From Streptomyces sp. TP-A0874 (GTDB lineage: Bacteria; Actinomycetota; Actinomycetes; Streptomycetales; Streptomycetaceae): 64,000 nt of DNA. Location of the stretch: the NCBI RefSeq assembly GCF_001748085.1, contig NZ_BBZK01000003.1, forward strand, positions 496,001 to 560,000, read 5' to 3'. This document shows, one piece after another, positions 36,367 to 44,508 of the stretch; position 1 is the stretch's first letter, and the number at the start of each line of letters is the position of its first letter. A program made the position numbers and the translations under genes. The notes under the pieces were generated by a model. It was not told the DNA's origin and did no database searches. It was given only the letters and a program-made list of their open reading frames with translations.

Positions 36367-37554
36367 TCAGTTCCGCGCCAAGGCGGGCTCGGCCTGCGCG
36401 TCGCGAGGCCGTCGGCGCTTCTGGAGAGCAAGATCCCATCCCCACAGCAGCAGCGCGGCACCGGCGAGCGCCGCCCCCATCACGGGGATGGCCGGATAGT
36501 CGTGTCCCGAGGCGAGGGCGAGTCCGCCAAGCCAGGGCCCGAGGGCGATGCCGACGTTGAAGGCGGAGATGTTGCCCGAGACCGCCAGGACGGGGGCGTT
36601 CGGGGCGATTGCCGTGAACCGGGAGTTCAGGGCCGGGTTGGTGCTGAATCCCAGCAGCCCCAGCGCGAAGACCAGGACCACCGTCGCCGCAGTGTGCTCG
36701 GCGCCGAGGGCGAGTAGCAGCGAGGTGATGACGAGACCGGCGAATCCGATGCCGAGGATGGCTCGGGGGAAGCGGTCTGCGGTACTGCCGCCTATGGTGA
36801 TGCCGACGAGTGCGCCCAGCCCGTACCCGAAGAGCACGGCGGGGACCCGGGCCGGAGCGAGTCCCGTGGTGGTCAGCAGCATCGCGGCCAGGTAGGAGAA
36901 GGTGCCCAGCAGCGCGGTGGTCGCCACGGCCGTCATGGCGTAGGACAGCCAAAGTCGGGGCGGAGCGAGTCCCCGCAGCTCGGCGCGGAGGCTCGGCGGG
37001 TTCTCGGGCCGAAGACCAGGGATCACGGCGGTGATCGCGGCAGCCGCAATGGCGGAGAGGACCGTGACCGCCCAGAATGCGCCGCGCCAGCCGAGGTGCT
37101 GCCCGATCCAGGTGCCGGCGGGCAGGCCGAGCACGATCGCGAGGGTGAGCCCCCCGGCGACGACGCTCATCGCCCGCCCGCGCCGCTCGGGCCCCGCCAT
37201 CGCCATCGCGGTACTGGCGCCCACCGCCCAGAACCCGGCATAGGCGAATGCGCCGATGAAGCGCATCGCGAACAGCAGCCCGTAGCTGTCGGTGAGCGCA
37301 CTGGTGATGTGCGTGAGTCCGAAGGCGCCGAGGAAGACCAGCAGGGCGAGGCGGCGCGGCCAGCGCAGGGTGAGGACAGCGAGCACGGGCGCTCCCACGA
37401 GCATCCCGAGGGCGAAGGCGCTGATGAGAGCGCCGGCCCGTGGGATCGTCACGCCCAGGTCGGCGGCCATCTCCGGCAGGATTCCCGCGAGCATGAGTTC
37501 GCTGGTTCCCTGGGCGAAGATCCCGAACCCGATGGTCCAGATCGGCAGAGGCAT
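36367..37554 (-). CDS. MFS transporter, Cmx/CmrA-like (12 TM)
   Basis: A 395-residue 12-segment transporter. The N-terminus IWTIGFGIFAQGTSELMLAG, then the motif LALLVFLGAFGLTH and FIGAFAYAGFWAVGAS, and the central MLLTTTGLAPARVPAVLFGY, are characteristic of the Cmx/AraJ branch that includes chloramphenicol exporters. Its start codon overlaps the stop of the SDR gene (TAATG at 37552-37556), so it is translated by coupling. Expression should follow the divergent TetR regulator. Actual substrate is unknown. Confidence 0.86.
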   Translation of the reverse strand: MPLPIWTIGFGIFAQGTSELMLAGILPEMAADLGVTIPRAGALISAFALGMLVGAPVLAVLTLRWPRRLALLVFLGAFGLTHITSALTDSYGLLFAMRFIGAFAYAGFWAVGASTAMAMAGPERRGRAMSVVAGGLTLAIVLGLPAGTWIGQHLGWRGAFWAVTVLSAIAAAAITAVIPGLRPENPPSLRAELRGLAPPRLWLSYAMTAVATTALLGTFSYLAAMLLTTTGLAPARVPAVLFGYGLGALVGITIGGSTADRFPRAILGIGFAGLVITSLLLALGAEHTAATVVLVFALGLLGFSTNPALNSRFTAIAPNAPVLAVSGNISAFNVGIALGPWLGGLALASGHDYPAIPVMGAALAGAALLLWGWDLALQKRRRPRDAQAEPALARN

Positions 37555-38306
37555 TACAGCAGCGCCCCTCCCGTGGCGTCGATCCACTGGCCGGTCACCC
37601 ATCGCGCATCGGCGGATGCGAGGAACGCGACGATGTCGGCGATGTCCTCCGGCTCCGCGACGGCGTTGAGAGGGGAGCGGGACGCGATCGCCTCGCGCCC
37701 TTCCGGGGTGGCCAGGCGCGCGGCGTTCATGTCGGTGGCGGTGGCTCCCGGCCCGACTGCGTTCACGGTGATGCCGCGCGGCCCGAGGTGCTTCGCCAGC
37801 GCTCCGGTGAAGGCGTCGATCGCCGCCTTCGACATCGAGTACGCGAGCAGGTCGGGGTTGCGGGAGCCGTGCGTGAACGAGGTCGACACGTTGATGACGC
37901 GCCCTGCGCGCCGCAGCCGACTCAGTCCCTCCTGGACGATGAAGAAGGGTGCCTTGGTGTTGGTCGCGAACACCTCGTCGAAGCCCGCCTCGGTCACGTC
38001 CTCGTATGGCTCGCGGGTCCCGAGGGTGCCGGCGTTGTTCACGATGATGTCCACCCCGTCGGCATGCTCATCGAACGCCGACCACAGGGCCGCCGCATCA
38101 CCGGGCACCCCGAGCTGGGCATGGATCGCGAACGCGTCACCGCCGCGGGTCTTGATCGCCTCGACCACCCGCGCCGCGCCATCCGCACTGGACCCGTAGT
38201 GCACGGCGACCCGGGCGCCCTCGGAGGCGAGGCGTAGCGCGATCGCTCGTCCGATCCCGCGTCCCGCCCCCGTCACCAGAGCCGTCCTGCCGTCCAGTCC
38301 CAGCAT
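37554..38306 (-). CDS. SDR family oxidoreductase
   Basis: A 250-residue classical short-chain dehydrogenase. The cofactor loop is [14 protein letters not shown] (GxxxGxG at 13-19), NNAG is at 90-93, the catalytic serine lies in NVSTSF and Tyr156-x3-Lys160 in AYSMSKAA. The basic residues after the first strands suggest NADP(H). AGGAG lies 7 nt upstream of ATG. It is first in a two-gene operon with the Cmx-like exporter and diverges from a TetR gene, so it may modify the same compound the pump removes. Substrate unknown. Confidence 0.9.
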   Translation of the reverse strand: MLGLDGRTALVTGAGRGIGRAIALRLASEGARVAVHYGSSADGAARVVEAIKTRGGDAFAIHAQLGVPGDAAALWSAFDEHADGVDIIVNNAGTLGTREPYEDVTEAGFDEVFATNTKAPFFIVQEGLSRLRRAGRVINVSTSFTHGSRNPDLLAYSMSKAAIDAFTGALAKHLGPRGITVNAVGPGATATDMNAARLATPEGREAIASRSPLNAVAEPEDIADIVAFLASADARWVTGQWIDATGGALL

Positions 38307-38322
38307 TTGCTGCTCCTATTTG

Positions 38323-38353
38323 TAGCGACTGCTAGATAAGTCGAGGCTAGCAG
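38323..38353. promoter_or_regulatory. operator-like inverted repeats between SDR and TetR genes
   Basis: Two overlapping elements: TAGC-GACT-GCTA (38323-38334) and CTGCTAG (38329-38335) with CTAGCAG (38347-38353), separated by 11 nt. A partial direct copy, TGTAGCGAGT, follows at about 38358-38367. They fill the 78-nt divergent gap, where the TetR protein should bind. Confidence 0.5.
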
Positions 38354-38384
38354 ATTGTGTAGCGAGTGCCTTAAAATGGGGGGC

Positions 38385-38975
38385 ATGGCTGCTGCGACAC
38401 GCGGGAGGCCTCGCGCCTTCGACCGTGACGAGGCTCTGGACCGGGCGATCCGGCTGTTCTGGACGAAGGGGTACGAAGCAACTTCGGTGCGCGACCTCAG
38501 TGAGGAACTGGGGATCGGGCAGCCGAGCCTCTACAACGCCTTCGGCGGCAAGCGGGCACTGTTCGACGAGGCGGTCGGGGTGTACGACAGCAGGTACGGC
38601 GGTTTCATCGACGCCGCGATCGAGGAGGAGTCGACCGCCGTGCAGGCGATGCGTCGCATTCTCGCCGAGGCCCCGGCGCGCTACACGCGCCGTGGGTTGC
38701 CGCGCGGGTGCCTCGTCATCAGCGGTGATGCCGGTGCCGAGGATGCCGACGTGCATGAGGTGATGTCTCGGCTGCGCGAGGAGAAGCGGTCCCAGCTCGC
38801 GAGCAAGATCGACGCCGATCTCGCCGCGGACCACCTGCCCGAGGGGGCTGATCCGTCGGCGCTTTCGGCCTATGTCATGGCTGTGCTCGCGGGCCTCGCG
38901 CAACGCGCCCGTGACGGTTCGAGCCGGCAGGAGCTGGAGGCCGTCGCGAGCATCGCCATCGCCGCCTTGCCGTAA
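38385..38975 (+). CDS. TetR family transcriptional regulator
   Basis: A 196-residue TetR protein. The DNA-binding domain is ALDRAIRLFWTKGYEATSVR, then LSEELGIGQPSLYNAFGGKR. The C-terminal part with RGCLVISGDAGAEDADVHEV places it in the TetR_C_6/AcrR-like group common beside SDR genes. ATG at 38385 follows a G-rich ribosome site; an in-frame ATG three codons earlier is also possible. It is divergent from the SDR-MFS operon and probably represses it. Confidence 0.88.
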   Translation: MAAATRGRPRAFDRDEALDRAIRLFWTKGYEATSVRDLSEELGIGQPSLYNAFGGKRALFDEAVGVYDSRYGGFIDAAIEEESTAVQAMRRILAEAPARYTRRGLPRGCLVISGDAGAEDADVHEVMSRLREEKRSQLASKIDADLAADHLPEGADPSALSAYVMAVLAGLAQRARDGSSRQELEAVASIAIAALP

Positions 38976-39011
38976 GCCCTGGCGGGAGAACGAAGCCCTG
39001 GCGGGAGAACG
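38974..39011. repeat. perfect 19-bp tandem duplication at the TetR stop codon
   Basis: AAGCCCTGGCGGGAGAACG occurs at 38974-38992 and again, immediately, at 38993-39011. The first copy begins with the last two bases of the TAA stop of the TetR gene. Confidence 0.85.
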
Positions 39012-39196
39012 CGGCATAGGCGTCTGGCCCCCGAGAAGAGCGATCACCTCTTCGTCGCCGGAGCGCCCGGGCGGTACGGTTGCGACTTCCACGCAGGTGG
39101 CCTCGGCGGCTGACCGGCGGAAACGAGGTGGGCCTCGCTCCTGGTCAGGCCCCACCGCAGTGCGCGCGAGACCGAGGCGGGCGCAGAGGAGGAAGC

Positions 39197-40141
39197 ATGG
39201 ACGTCGAGACCATCCGCTCCTTCCTCGCCGTGGCCAGACACCGCTCCATCTCCAAGGCGGCCGCCAGCCTCTACGTCACCCAACCGACCATGAGCCAGCG
39301 GCTGAGGCGCTTGGAGGAGAGCCTTGGCTTCGCCCTCTTCGAGCGGGACTGGACCGGTGTCGCGCTGACCCGGCAGGGTGCCTACTTCCTGCCGTACGCC
39401 GCGCAGCTCCTGCGGGACCTGTCGAACGCCTCCGCGGTGCTGGGGGAACGCGCCGTGCCCAAGCCGCGGAGCTACGCGGAGGTGGCCGACCACCCCCGGA
39501 AGGCCCGCTTCGGGGTGGACGACTGGCTCTCCGAACGTTCCGTCCGCGCGGTGGTGCGCGCCGCGCTGGGCGCCTTCTCGGTGGACGAGTTCCGGGTCAC
39601 CAGCCGTCCGGCGACGACGCTGATCGACCTGCTGGAGCTGAACCAGCTCGACGCCGGCCTGTTCTACTCGGTCGGGACGGACTACCCGTTCCACACCGAG
39701 GACGTCGGTACCGAGGAGATCGTCCTCGTACACCCTCCCGGGACCTCCCTGGAGGAAGAGAGCGTGCCGGCGCTGAGGGAGCTGATCTCCCGCTACCGGT
39801 TCGTCCTCTTCGACAACCCCGTGCTGACCCACCACGCGCAGATCACCACGACCCTGATCGACACCTACGAGATCTCCCGTTTCCACGTGGTCGACGACTA
39901 CCGGACCATGCGCGCCCTGATCGGCCTCGGCGAGTGCATCACCGTGGTTCCGGCCGGGGTCGTGCTCGACGACCGGGGGAGGGCGAGCGTCGACCCGCCC
40001 GCTACCCGACTGCCGGGGCTGCTCCCGAAGATCAAGGTGACGGTGGGGATCAGCGACATCGGTCGAGAGCACGGCGTGACCGCCGCGTTCGCGCGGTCGG
40101 TGGCCGGTCTGCTCGCCGCCCCGGAGCACGGGACCGACTGA
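39197..40141 (+). CDS. LysR family transcriptional regulator
   Basis: A 314-residue LysR protein. The N-terminal winged helix is clear (DVETIRSFLAVARHRSISKA, ASLYVTQPTMSQRLRRLEES, FERDWTGVALTRQG). GAGGAGG lies 6 nt before the ATG. The ligand domain is more divergent than usual after residue 90 (a PKPRSYAEVADHPRKARFGV stretch). It is followed on the same strand by an isochorismatase-like enzyme and an MFS symporter, with an AT-rich palindrome between, and is the obvious candidate to control that pair. Confidence 0.88.
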   Translation: MDVETIRSFLAVARHRSISKAAASLYVTQPTMSQRLRRLEESLGFALFERDWTGVALTRQGAYFLPYAAQLLRDLSNASAVLGERAVPKPRSYAEVADHPRKARFGVDDWLSERSVRAVVRAALGAFSVDEFRVTSRPATTLIDLLELNQLDAGLFYSVGTDYPFHTEDVGTEEIVLVHPPGTSLEEESVPALRELISRYRFVLFDNPVLTHHAQITTTLIDTYEISRFHVVDDYRTMRALIGLGECITVVPAGVVLDDRGRASVDPPATRLPGLLPKIKVTVGISDIGREHGVTAAFARSVAGLLAAPEHGTD

Positions 40142-40224
40142 CCCGAGGCGGAACCGGCTGACCCCGCGGCGGACCGGCTGACCCGGATCCGGACCGGGCG
40201 GTGGGCGGTCGGCGGGACGGTATA

Positions 40225-40234
40225 AGGAATTCCT
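40225..40234. promoter_or_regulatory. AT-rich palindrome upstream of the isochorismatase gene
   Basis: AGGAATTCCT, within the nearly symmetric ATAAGGAATTCCTAT (40222-40236). It stands out in very GC-rich DNA and lies in the 370-bp gap after the LysR gene. A binding site for that regulator is inferred. The remaining leader to 40511 is GC-rich with no supported gene. Confidence 0.4.
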
Positions 40235-40511
40235 ATGACCTGGATCACAGATCCCGGCAGTAAGGTCCTGCCCAAGGTTCCGTACCGAACGGCCGCCAGG
40301 TCTTCGGCACCCAGTCCAGCCACCGCTGGAGCCCGATCCCACCGCGGCCCCGGCCTCACCTCCGCTCCGCACCCGACCCGGTCCGGAGACCGAGGAAGGC
40401 CGAAGTCCCGTACCCGACCGCTCGGACCGCCGCCGTTGCCCGGGCGCCCGAGCAGAGCTCGCGAAGCCCGCCACCCGGGTACCCCGTCCAGAAACACAGA
40501 GGAGTTCTCCC

Positions 40512-41141
40512 TTGACCGCGATGTGGCGTGTGAATCCTCAGAAGTCGGCACTGCTCGTGATCGACATGCAGAACGATTTCGTGCTCGAGGGATATCCGAT
40601 GGAGGTGCCGATGGCGCGCCACCGGCTCCCCCGGATGCGGCAGGTCATCGACGGGTGCCGGGCGGCCGGTGTACCGGTGATCTACACCGAGCACGTACTG
40701 CTGGACTCCTTTGACGTCTCCCCGCTCGAGTCCACCTACAACCCGGCCCTCCGCAGCGCCGGAATGCGCCAGGGCAGCTTCGGCTCCAAGGTGGTCGACG
40801 ACCTCCGCCCGGAGCCGCACGACATCATCATCGAGAAGCACCGGTACGACGCCTTCCACAACACCCGGTTGGAGACCGTGCTGAGGACCGTCTCCGGCCT
40901 GAACCAGGTGGACACCGTCGTCATCACCGGCACCCTGACCGAGGTCTGCTGCGACTCGACCGCGCGGAGCGCGTACATGCGCGACTTCAAGGTGGCTTTC
41001 GTCGGCGACGCCACCGGAGCCCGGAGCGAGGAGGCGCAGCGGGCCACGGAGAACAACATCGGCACCTTCTTCGGCAGGGTGCTCCCGGCCGAGCAACTGC
41101 TCGCGGAGATCCGTGACGGCGGGGAAGGGGAGGCGTCATGA
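40512..41141 (+). CDS. isochorismatase-like cysteine hydrolase
   Basis: A 209-residue enzyme of the isochorismatase/nicotinamidase fold. The catalytic triad is Asp18 (LLVIDMQNDF), Lys109 (IIEKHRYDAF) and Cys146 or Cys147 (TGTLTEVCCDSTAR). Such enzymes hydrolyse amides, ureas (biuret, carbamoyl compounds) or vinyl ethers. TTG at 40512 is taken as start because GGAG lies 7 nt upstream; ATG at 40521 is the alternative. The stop overlaps the next start (ATGA at 41138-41141), so the enzyme is co-made with an MFS symporter, suggesting uptake and breakdown of one small compound. Confidence 0.87.
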   Translation: MTAMWRVNPQKSALLVIDMQNDFVLEGYPMEVPMARHRLPRMRQVIDGCRAAGVPVIYTEHVLLDSFDVSPLESTYNPALRSAGMRQGSFGSKVVDDLRPEPHDIIIEKHRYDAFHNTRLETVLRTVSGLNQVDTVVITGTLTEVCCDSTARSAYMRDFKVAFVGDATGARSEEAQRATENNIGTFFGRVLPAEQLLAEIRDGGEGEAS

Positions 41142-42412
41142 GACCGACGGGGTACAGCGTCGGCTACGAGCGGTCGACGGTCCTGCTGCTGTCGCTCGGC
41201 TTCGGCCTGGTGGGCCTCGACCGCTGGATCATCAGCCCCCTCTTCCCGTCGATGATGAAGGACCTGGGGCTGGACTACCAGGACCTCGGCAACATCATCG
41301 GTGCGCTCGGTCTGGCCTGGGGCTGCGCGGCCCTCCTGATCGGCGGGCTCTCCGACCGGCTGGGCCGGCGCAACGTGCTGGTCGGGTCGATCGTCCTGTT
41401 CTCGCTCTGCTCGCTGCTGACCGGCTTCGCCGGCGGCCTGGCCAGCCTGATCCTGATCCGGATCGTGATGGGCGTCACCGAGGGCGCGTTCAGCCCGACG
41501 GCCGTCGCCGCCACCGCGGAGGCCTCGCGGCCGGAGCGGCGCGGGCTGAACATGGGCACCCAGCAGAGCACCTTCGCACTCTTCGGGATCGGTCTGGGGC
41601 CGATCATCGCCACCCAACTGCTGCGTGTGGTGCCGAGCTGGCACTGGGTCTTCGGGATCATGCTGGTGCCGGGCCTGGTGCTGGCCTTCTTCATCTTCCG
41701 GACCATCCGCGAACCGCACCAGCTGCCGGCCTTCGAGTCCGCGGTCAACGCCGACACGGCTGACGGAGAGCGGGTGCGCTGGCTCGACGTCTTCCGCTAC
41801 CGGAACATCCGGCTGGCCATCCTCGCCCTGTGCGGGGCGATGACCTGCATCTTCGTGCTCAGTGCGATGGTGCCCAGCTACCTGACCGACTATCAGGGCA
41901 TCGGGACGAGCGCGATGGGCGTCATCGCCTCAGGCATCGGCTTCGGCGCCTTCGCCGGCCAGTTGGCCATCCCCGGGCTTTCCGACAGGTTCGGGCGCAA
42001 ACCGGTGGTCATCGCCGCCCTGCTGATGGCGATGGGCATGCTGGTCGGCTTCATCTTCCAGGGCCCGGTGGTGCCGCTGCTGTTCCTCCTGCTGTTCTTC
42101 GTCGCCTTCGGCGCGAACGGCTGCCTGGCGATGCTCGCCGGCACCATGGCGGTGGAATCCGTCCCGGCGGGCCTGATGGCGGTGGCCGCCGGCACGGTCA
42201 TGGGCGTCGGCGAGATCTTCGGCGGCGGCGTCGCCCCGTCGGTCGCCGGGTTCCTCGCCAACAACTACGGCATCGAGTACACCCTCTACCTCGCGCTCGG
42301 CGGTCTGCTGCTGTGCCTGGGCGGAGCCTCCTTCATCGAGGAGACCGCCCCGAAGAAGACCGGTCTGGTGGACGAGAAGGGCCCCGGCGTGACTCCGGCT
42401 CCGGCGCAGTAG
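41138..42412 (+). CDS. MFS transporter, metabolite/aromatic-acid symporter-like
   Basis: A 424-residue 12-TM transporter. Loop 2-3 has the motif GGLSDRLGRRNVLVGS and the matching half-motif PGLSDRFGRKPVVIAA in loop 8-9; TM1 carries GLDRWIISPLFPSMM, as in anion and aromatic-acid:H+ symporters. It is coupled to the isochorismatase gene by a 4-nt overlap. The direction is more likely import than drug export given the catabolic partner, but this is inference. A hairpin follows at 42429-42463. Confidence 0.85.
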   Translation: MRPTGYSVGYERSTVLLLSLGFGLVGLDRWIISPLFPSMMKDLGLDYQDLGNIIGALGLAWGCAALLIGGLSDRLGRRNVLVGSIVLFSLCSLLTGFAGGLASLILIRIVMGVTEGAFSPTAVAATAEASRPERRGLNMGTQQSTFALFGIGLGPIIATQLLRVVPSWHWVFGIMLVPGLVLAFFIFRTIREPHQLPAFESAVNADTADGERVRWLDVFRYRNIRLAILALCGAMTCIFVLSAMVPSYLTDYQGIGTSAMGVIASGIGFGAFAGQLAIPGLSDRFGRKPVVIAALLMAMGMLVGFIFQGPVVPLLFLLLFFVAFGANGCLAMLAGTMAVESVPAGLMAVAAGTVMGVGEIFGGGVAPSVAGFLANNYGIEYTLYLALGGLLLCLGGASFIEETAPKKTGLVDEKGPGVTPAPAQ

Positions 42413-42428
42413 GCGACGCCTCTGGGGG

Positions 42429-42463
42429 GGGCGGCGAACGGGCCCGTCTCGCGCTCGCCGCCC
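42429..42463. terminator. hairpin between convergent MFS and ligase genes
   Basis: GGGCGGCGA (42429-42437) pairs with TCGCCGCCC (42455-42463), 17-nt loop, 16 nt after the MFS stop. Confidence 0.55.
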
Positions 42464-42544
42464 GCCCTCCCCGCGGGCCGTACGGCCACGGTGGTCCGAA
42501 CCGATGCGACAGGGCTCGAGACGCCGCCCGGCCGTCCGAGACGC

Positions 42545-43447
42545 TCACCCCTCGGAACGCACCCGCACGAACCGGGCCGCCTCGTGGCGCCCCGGCGACT
42601 CGCGGAGCTCGACCGGCAGGGGCTCGGTGAGGCTCGTCATCGCTCCGTGGTCGGGATGCGTCGACTGTTCGCCCAGACGGCCGACGAGTACCTCCGCGAC
42701 CTGCCGTGACTGCACCGCGGTCAGGCGTGGGGAGGTGGCCACCCGCCGCCCGTCCGAGAGCTCCACCAGCAGGCCGTGCGGGCGCTTCGGCGGTCCGAAG
42801 ACGGCGAGCAGCACACCGTCCCTGGTCTCGAAGTGCCGGATCTTCCGCCATGACCAGGTCGGTCCCTTGCGGTACGGGGAGTTCAGCGCCTTCGCCACGA
42901 TTCCCTCGACGCCCACCGTCCGCATATCGCGGAACCAGACGTGCGCGGTCGACTCGTCCGATGTCGCCAGCACCCGCTCCAGCGGCGGTTCGGACTCCTG
43001 GAGGACCGTGCCGAGCAGTTCCCAGCGGTCCTTCAGCGGCAGCGCGCGGAGGTCCCTGCCCGGAACGGCGAGCAGGTCGAAGGCGATGTACGAGACCGGA
43101 ACCCCGAGCCGGCGGCGGTCGGCGTGGGAGCGGAGCAGCTCGGTGAAGCTGATCCGCCCGTCCCGGTAGGCGCACAGCTCACCGTCGAGGACCGCGCCGG
43201 GCGGGAGCTGCTCGGCCAGGCTCTCCGCCACCTCGGAGAAGTCCCGGGTCAGGTCCCGGCCGGAGCGTGACTGGAGGACGACCCGCTCGCCCTCCAGACG
43301 GAAGGCGAGGGCCCGGAACCCGTCGAGTTTGACGGTGTACTGGACGCCCCCCGACATGCTGCCCGGCGCCGGGATCTCGTCCGCCGAACGCGGGCGCATC
43401 ACGCCCAGCGGCGGCCGGAGAGTTACTGGCGGCGGGCTGTCGGTCAC
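42545..43447 (-). CDS. ATP-dependent DNA ligase (LigD ligase-domain type)
   Basis: A 300-residue nick-sealing ligase for non-homologous end joining. The adenylated lysine is Lys40 in YTVKLDGFRALAF. Other nucleotidyltransferase motifs follow: LQSRSGRDLT, AVLDGELCAY, YIAFDLLAV, GVEGIVAKALNSPYRKG and WRKIRHFETRDG in the OB-fold entry. GTG at 43447 gives the usual VTLRPPLGVMRPR start; an in-frame GTG at 43537 would add 30 Pro/Ser-rich residues. It lies next to the LigD polymerase gene, and Ku is divergent. Confidence 0.88.
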   Translation of the reverse strand: MTDSPPPVTLRPPLGVMRPRSADEIPAPGSMSGGVQYTVKLDGFRALAFRLEGERVVLQSRSGRDLTRDFSEVAESLAEQLPPGAVLDGELCAYRDGRISFTELLRSHADRRRLGVPVSYIAFDLLAVPGRDLRALPLKDRWELLGTVLQESEPPLERVLATSDESTAHVWFRDMRTVGVEGIVAKALNSPYRKGPTWSWRKIRHFETRDGVLLAVFGPPKRPHGLLVELSDGRRVATSPRLTAVQSRQVAEVLVGRLGEQSTHPDHGAMTSLTEPLPVELRESPGRHEAARFVRVRSEG

Positions 43448-43564
43448 GGCACCAGGGTCCGCCCGTGAGCTGCCGGACGGCGTGCCGGGCTCGCTGGGGC
43501 GGGCTCCGTTCTCACCGGAACGGCCCCGTCGAGGCACGGTCGGCGGAGGGGGCCGCCGCCGGGC

Positions 43565-44458
43565 TCAGCCGGCGGCGCCGGGCAGCGGTGCGGCGAGGCT
43601 CGTGTCGAACAGAGGGGCGAGGAGGTCGCCGTGGCGTTCCAGTCGCCCGGGGATGTCGTCGGCGCTCAGTTCGAGCTGTTCCGGACGGGAGCACTCGCCG
43701 ATCTCCTCCCAGGTGACCGGTGCGGACACGGTCGGGGACGGTCTGGCCCGCAGGGTGTACGGCGCGGCGGTGGTCTTCGCCGCCGTGTTCTGGCTGAAGT
43801 CCACGAACACCTTGCCCGGCCGCAGGTTCCGCTTCATCCGGCTGACCACCAGCTCGGGCGTGGCCCTCTCCGCCTCAAGCGCCAGCTGCCTCGCATACGA
43901 GGTCACCGTCTCGGACGGGGTCGGTACCAGTGGGGCCAGCAGGTGCAGTCCCTTGGAACCGCTGGTCTTGGCGTAGGCGTGGAGCCCGTCGGCGGCCAGC
44001 CGCCCGCGCAGCCAGCCCGCCACCGCGCAGCACTCGACCACCGTCGCGGGCTCACCGGGATCGAGATCGATGACCAGCCGGTCGGCCAGTGCCGGGGCTT
44101 CGGCCCTCCACTGGGGGACGTGGAGCTCGGTGACGAGGTTCGCCACCCACATCAGGGTCGGCAGGTCCTGCACCAGCACCTGCCGGCCGTGCTCCCGGCC
44201 CGACCGCGGCACATCGGCGGTCTTCACCCAGTCGGGGGCACCTGGGGGGACGTTCTTGGCGTAGAAGTGCTCGCCTCCGGTCCCGTCCGGATAGCGGAGG
44301 AAGGACAGCGGGCGGTCGTACAGGTGCGGGAGGAGTGGGCCGGCCACGGTCGCGTAGTAGTGCAGCAGCTCCGCCTTGGTGAAACCGCTGGGGTAGAGCA
44401 CCTTCTCCAGGTTGCTCAGAGCCAGCCGCCGCCCCTCCACCTCCGTGATCGGCGTCAT
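43565..44458 (-). CDS. ligD: LigD-type polymerase/primase (NHEJ polymerase domain)
   Basis: A 297-residue archaeo-eukaryotic-primase-type polymerase that fills and adds nucleotides at broken ends. It starts VEGRRLALSNLEKVLYPSGF, has the catalytic acidic pair in RLVIDLDPGEPATV, HAYAKTSGSKGLHLLAPL, and the third acidic residue in VFVDFSQN. In mycobacteria this domain is fused to ligase and nuclease in one LigD; here it is a separate protein as usual in Streptomyces. It is divergent from ku across 50 nt, so the promoters are back to back. Confidence 0.9.
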   Translation of the reverse strand: MTPITEVEGRRLALSNLEKVLYPSGFTKAELLHYYATVAGPLLPHLYDRPLSFLRYPDGTGGEHFYAKNVPPGAPDWVKTADVPRSGREHGRQVLVQDLPTLMWVANLVTELHVPQWRAEAPALADRLVIDLDPGEPATVVECCAVAGWLRGRLAADGLHAYAKTSGSKGLHLLAPLVPTPSETVTSYARQLALEAERATPELVVSRMKRNLRPGKVFVDFSQNTAAKTTAAPYTLRARPSPTVSAPVTWEEIGECSRPEQLELSADDIPGRLERHGDLLAPLFDTSLAAPLPGAAG

Positions 44459-44508
44459 ACCATTGAGAATCCCACGAAATGCCGTAAAGGTCAGGAAAGG
44501 GATGAGAG

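Noticed and set aside
30423..39100. Integrative element with att sites at tRNA-Val
   Set aside because: No integrase, excisionase or second copy of the tRNA 3' end was found in the stretch, so only a loose accessory region is claimed.
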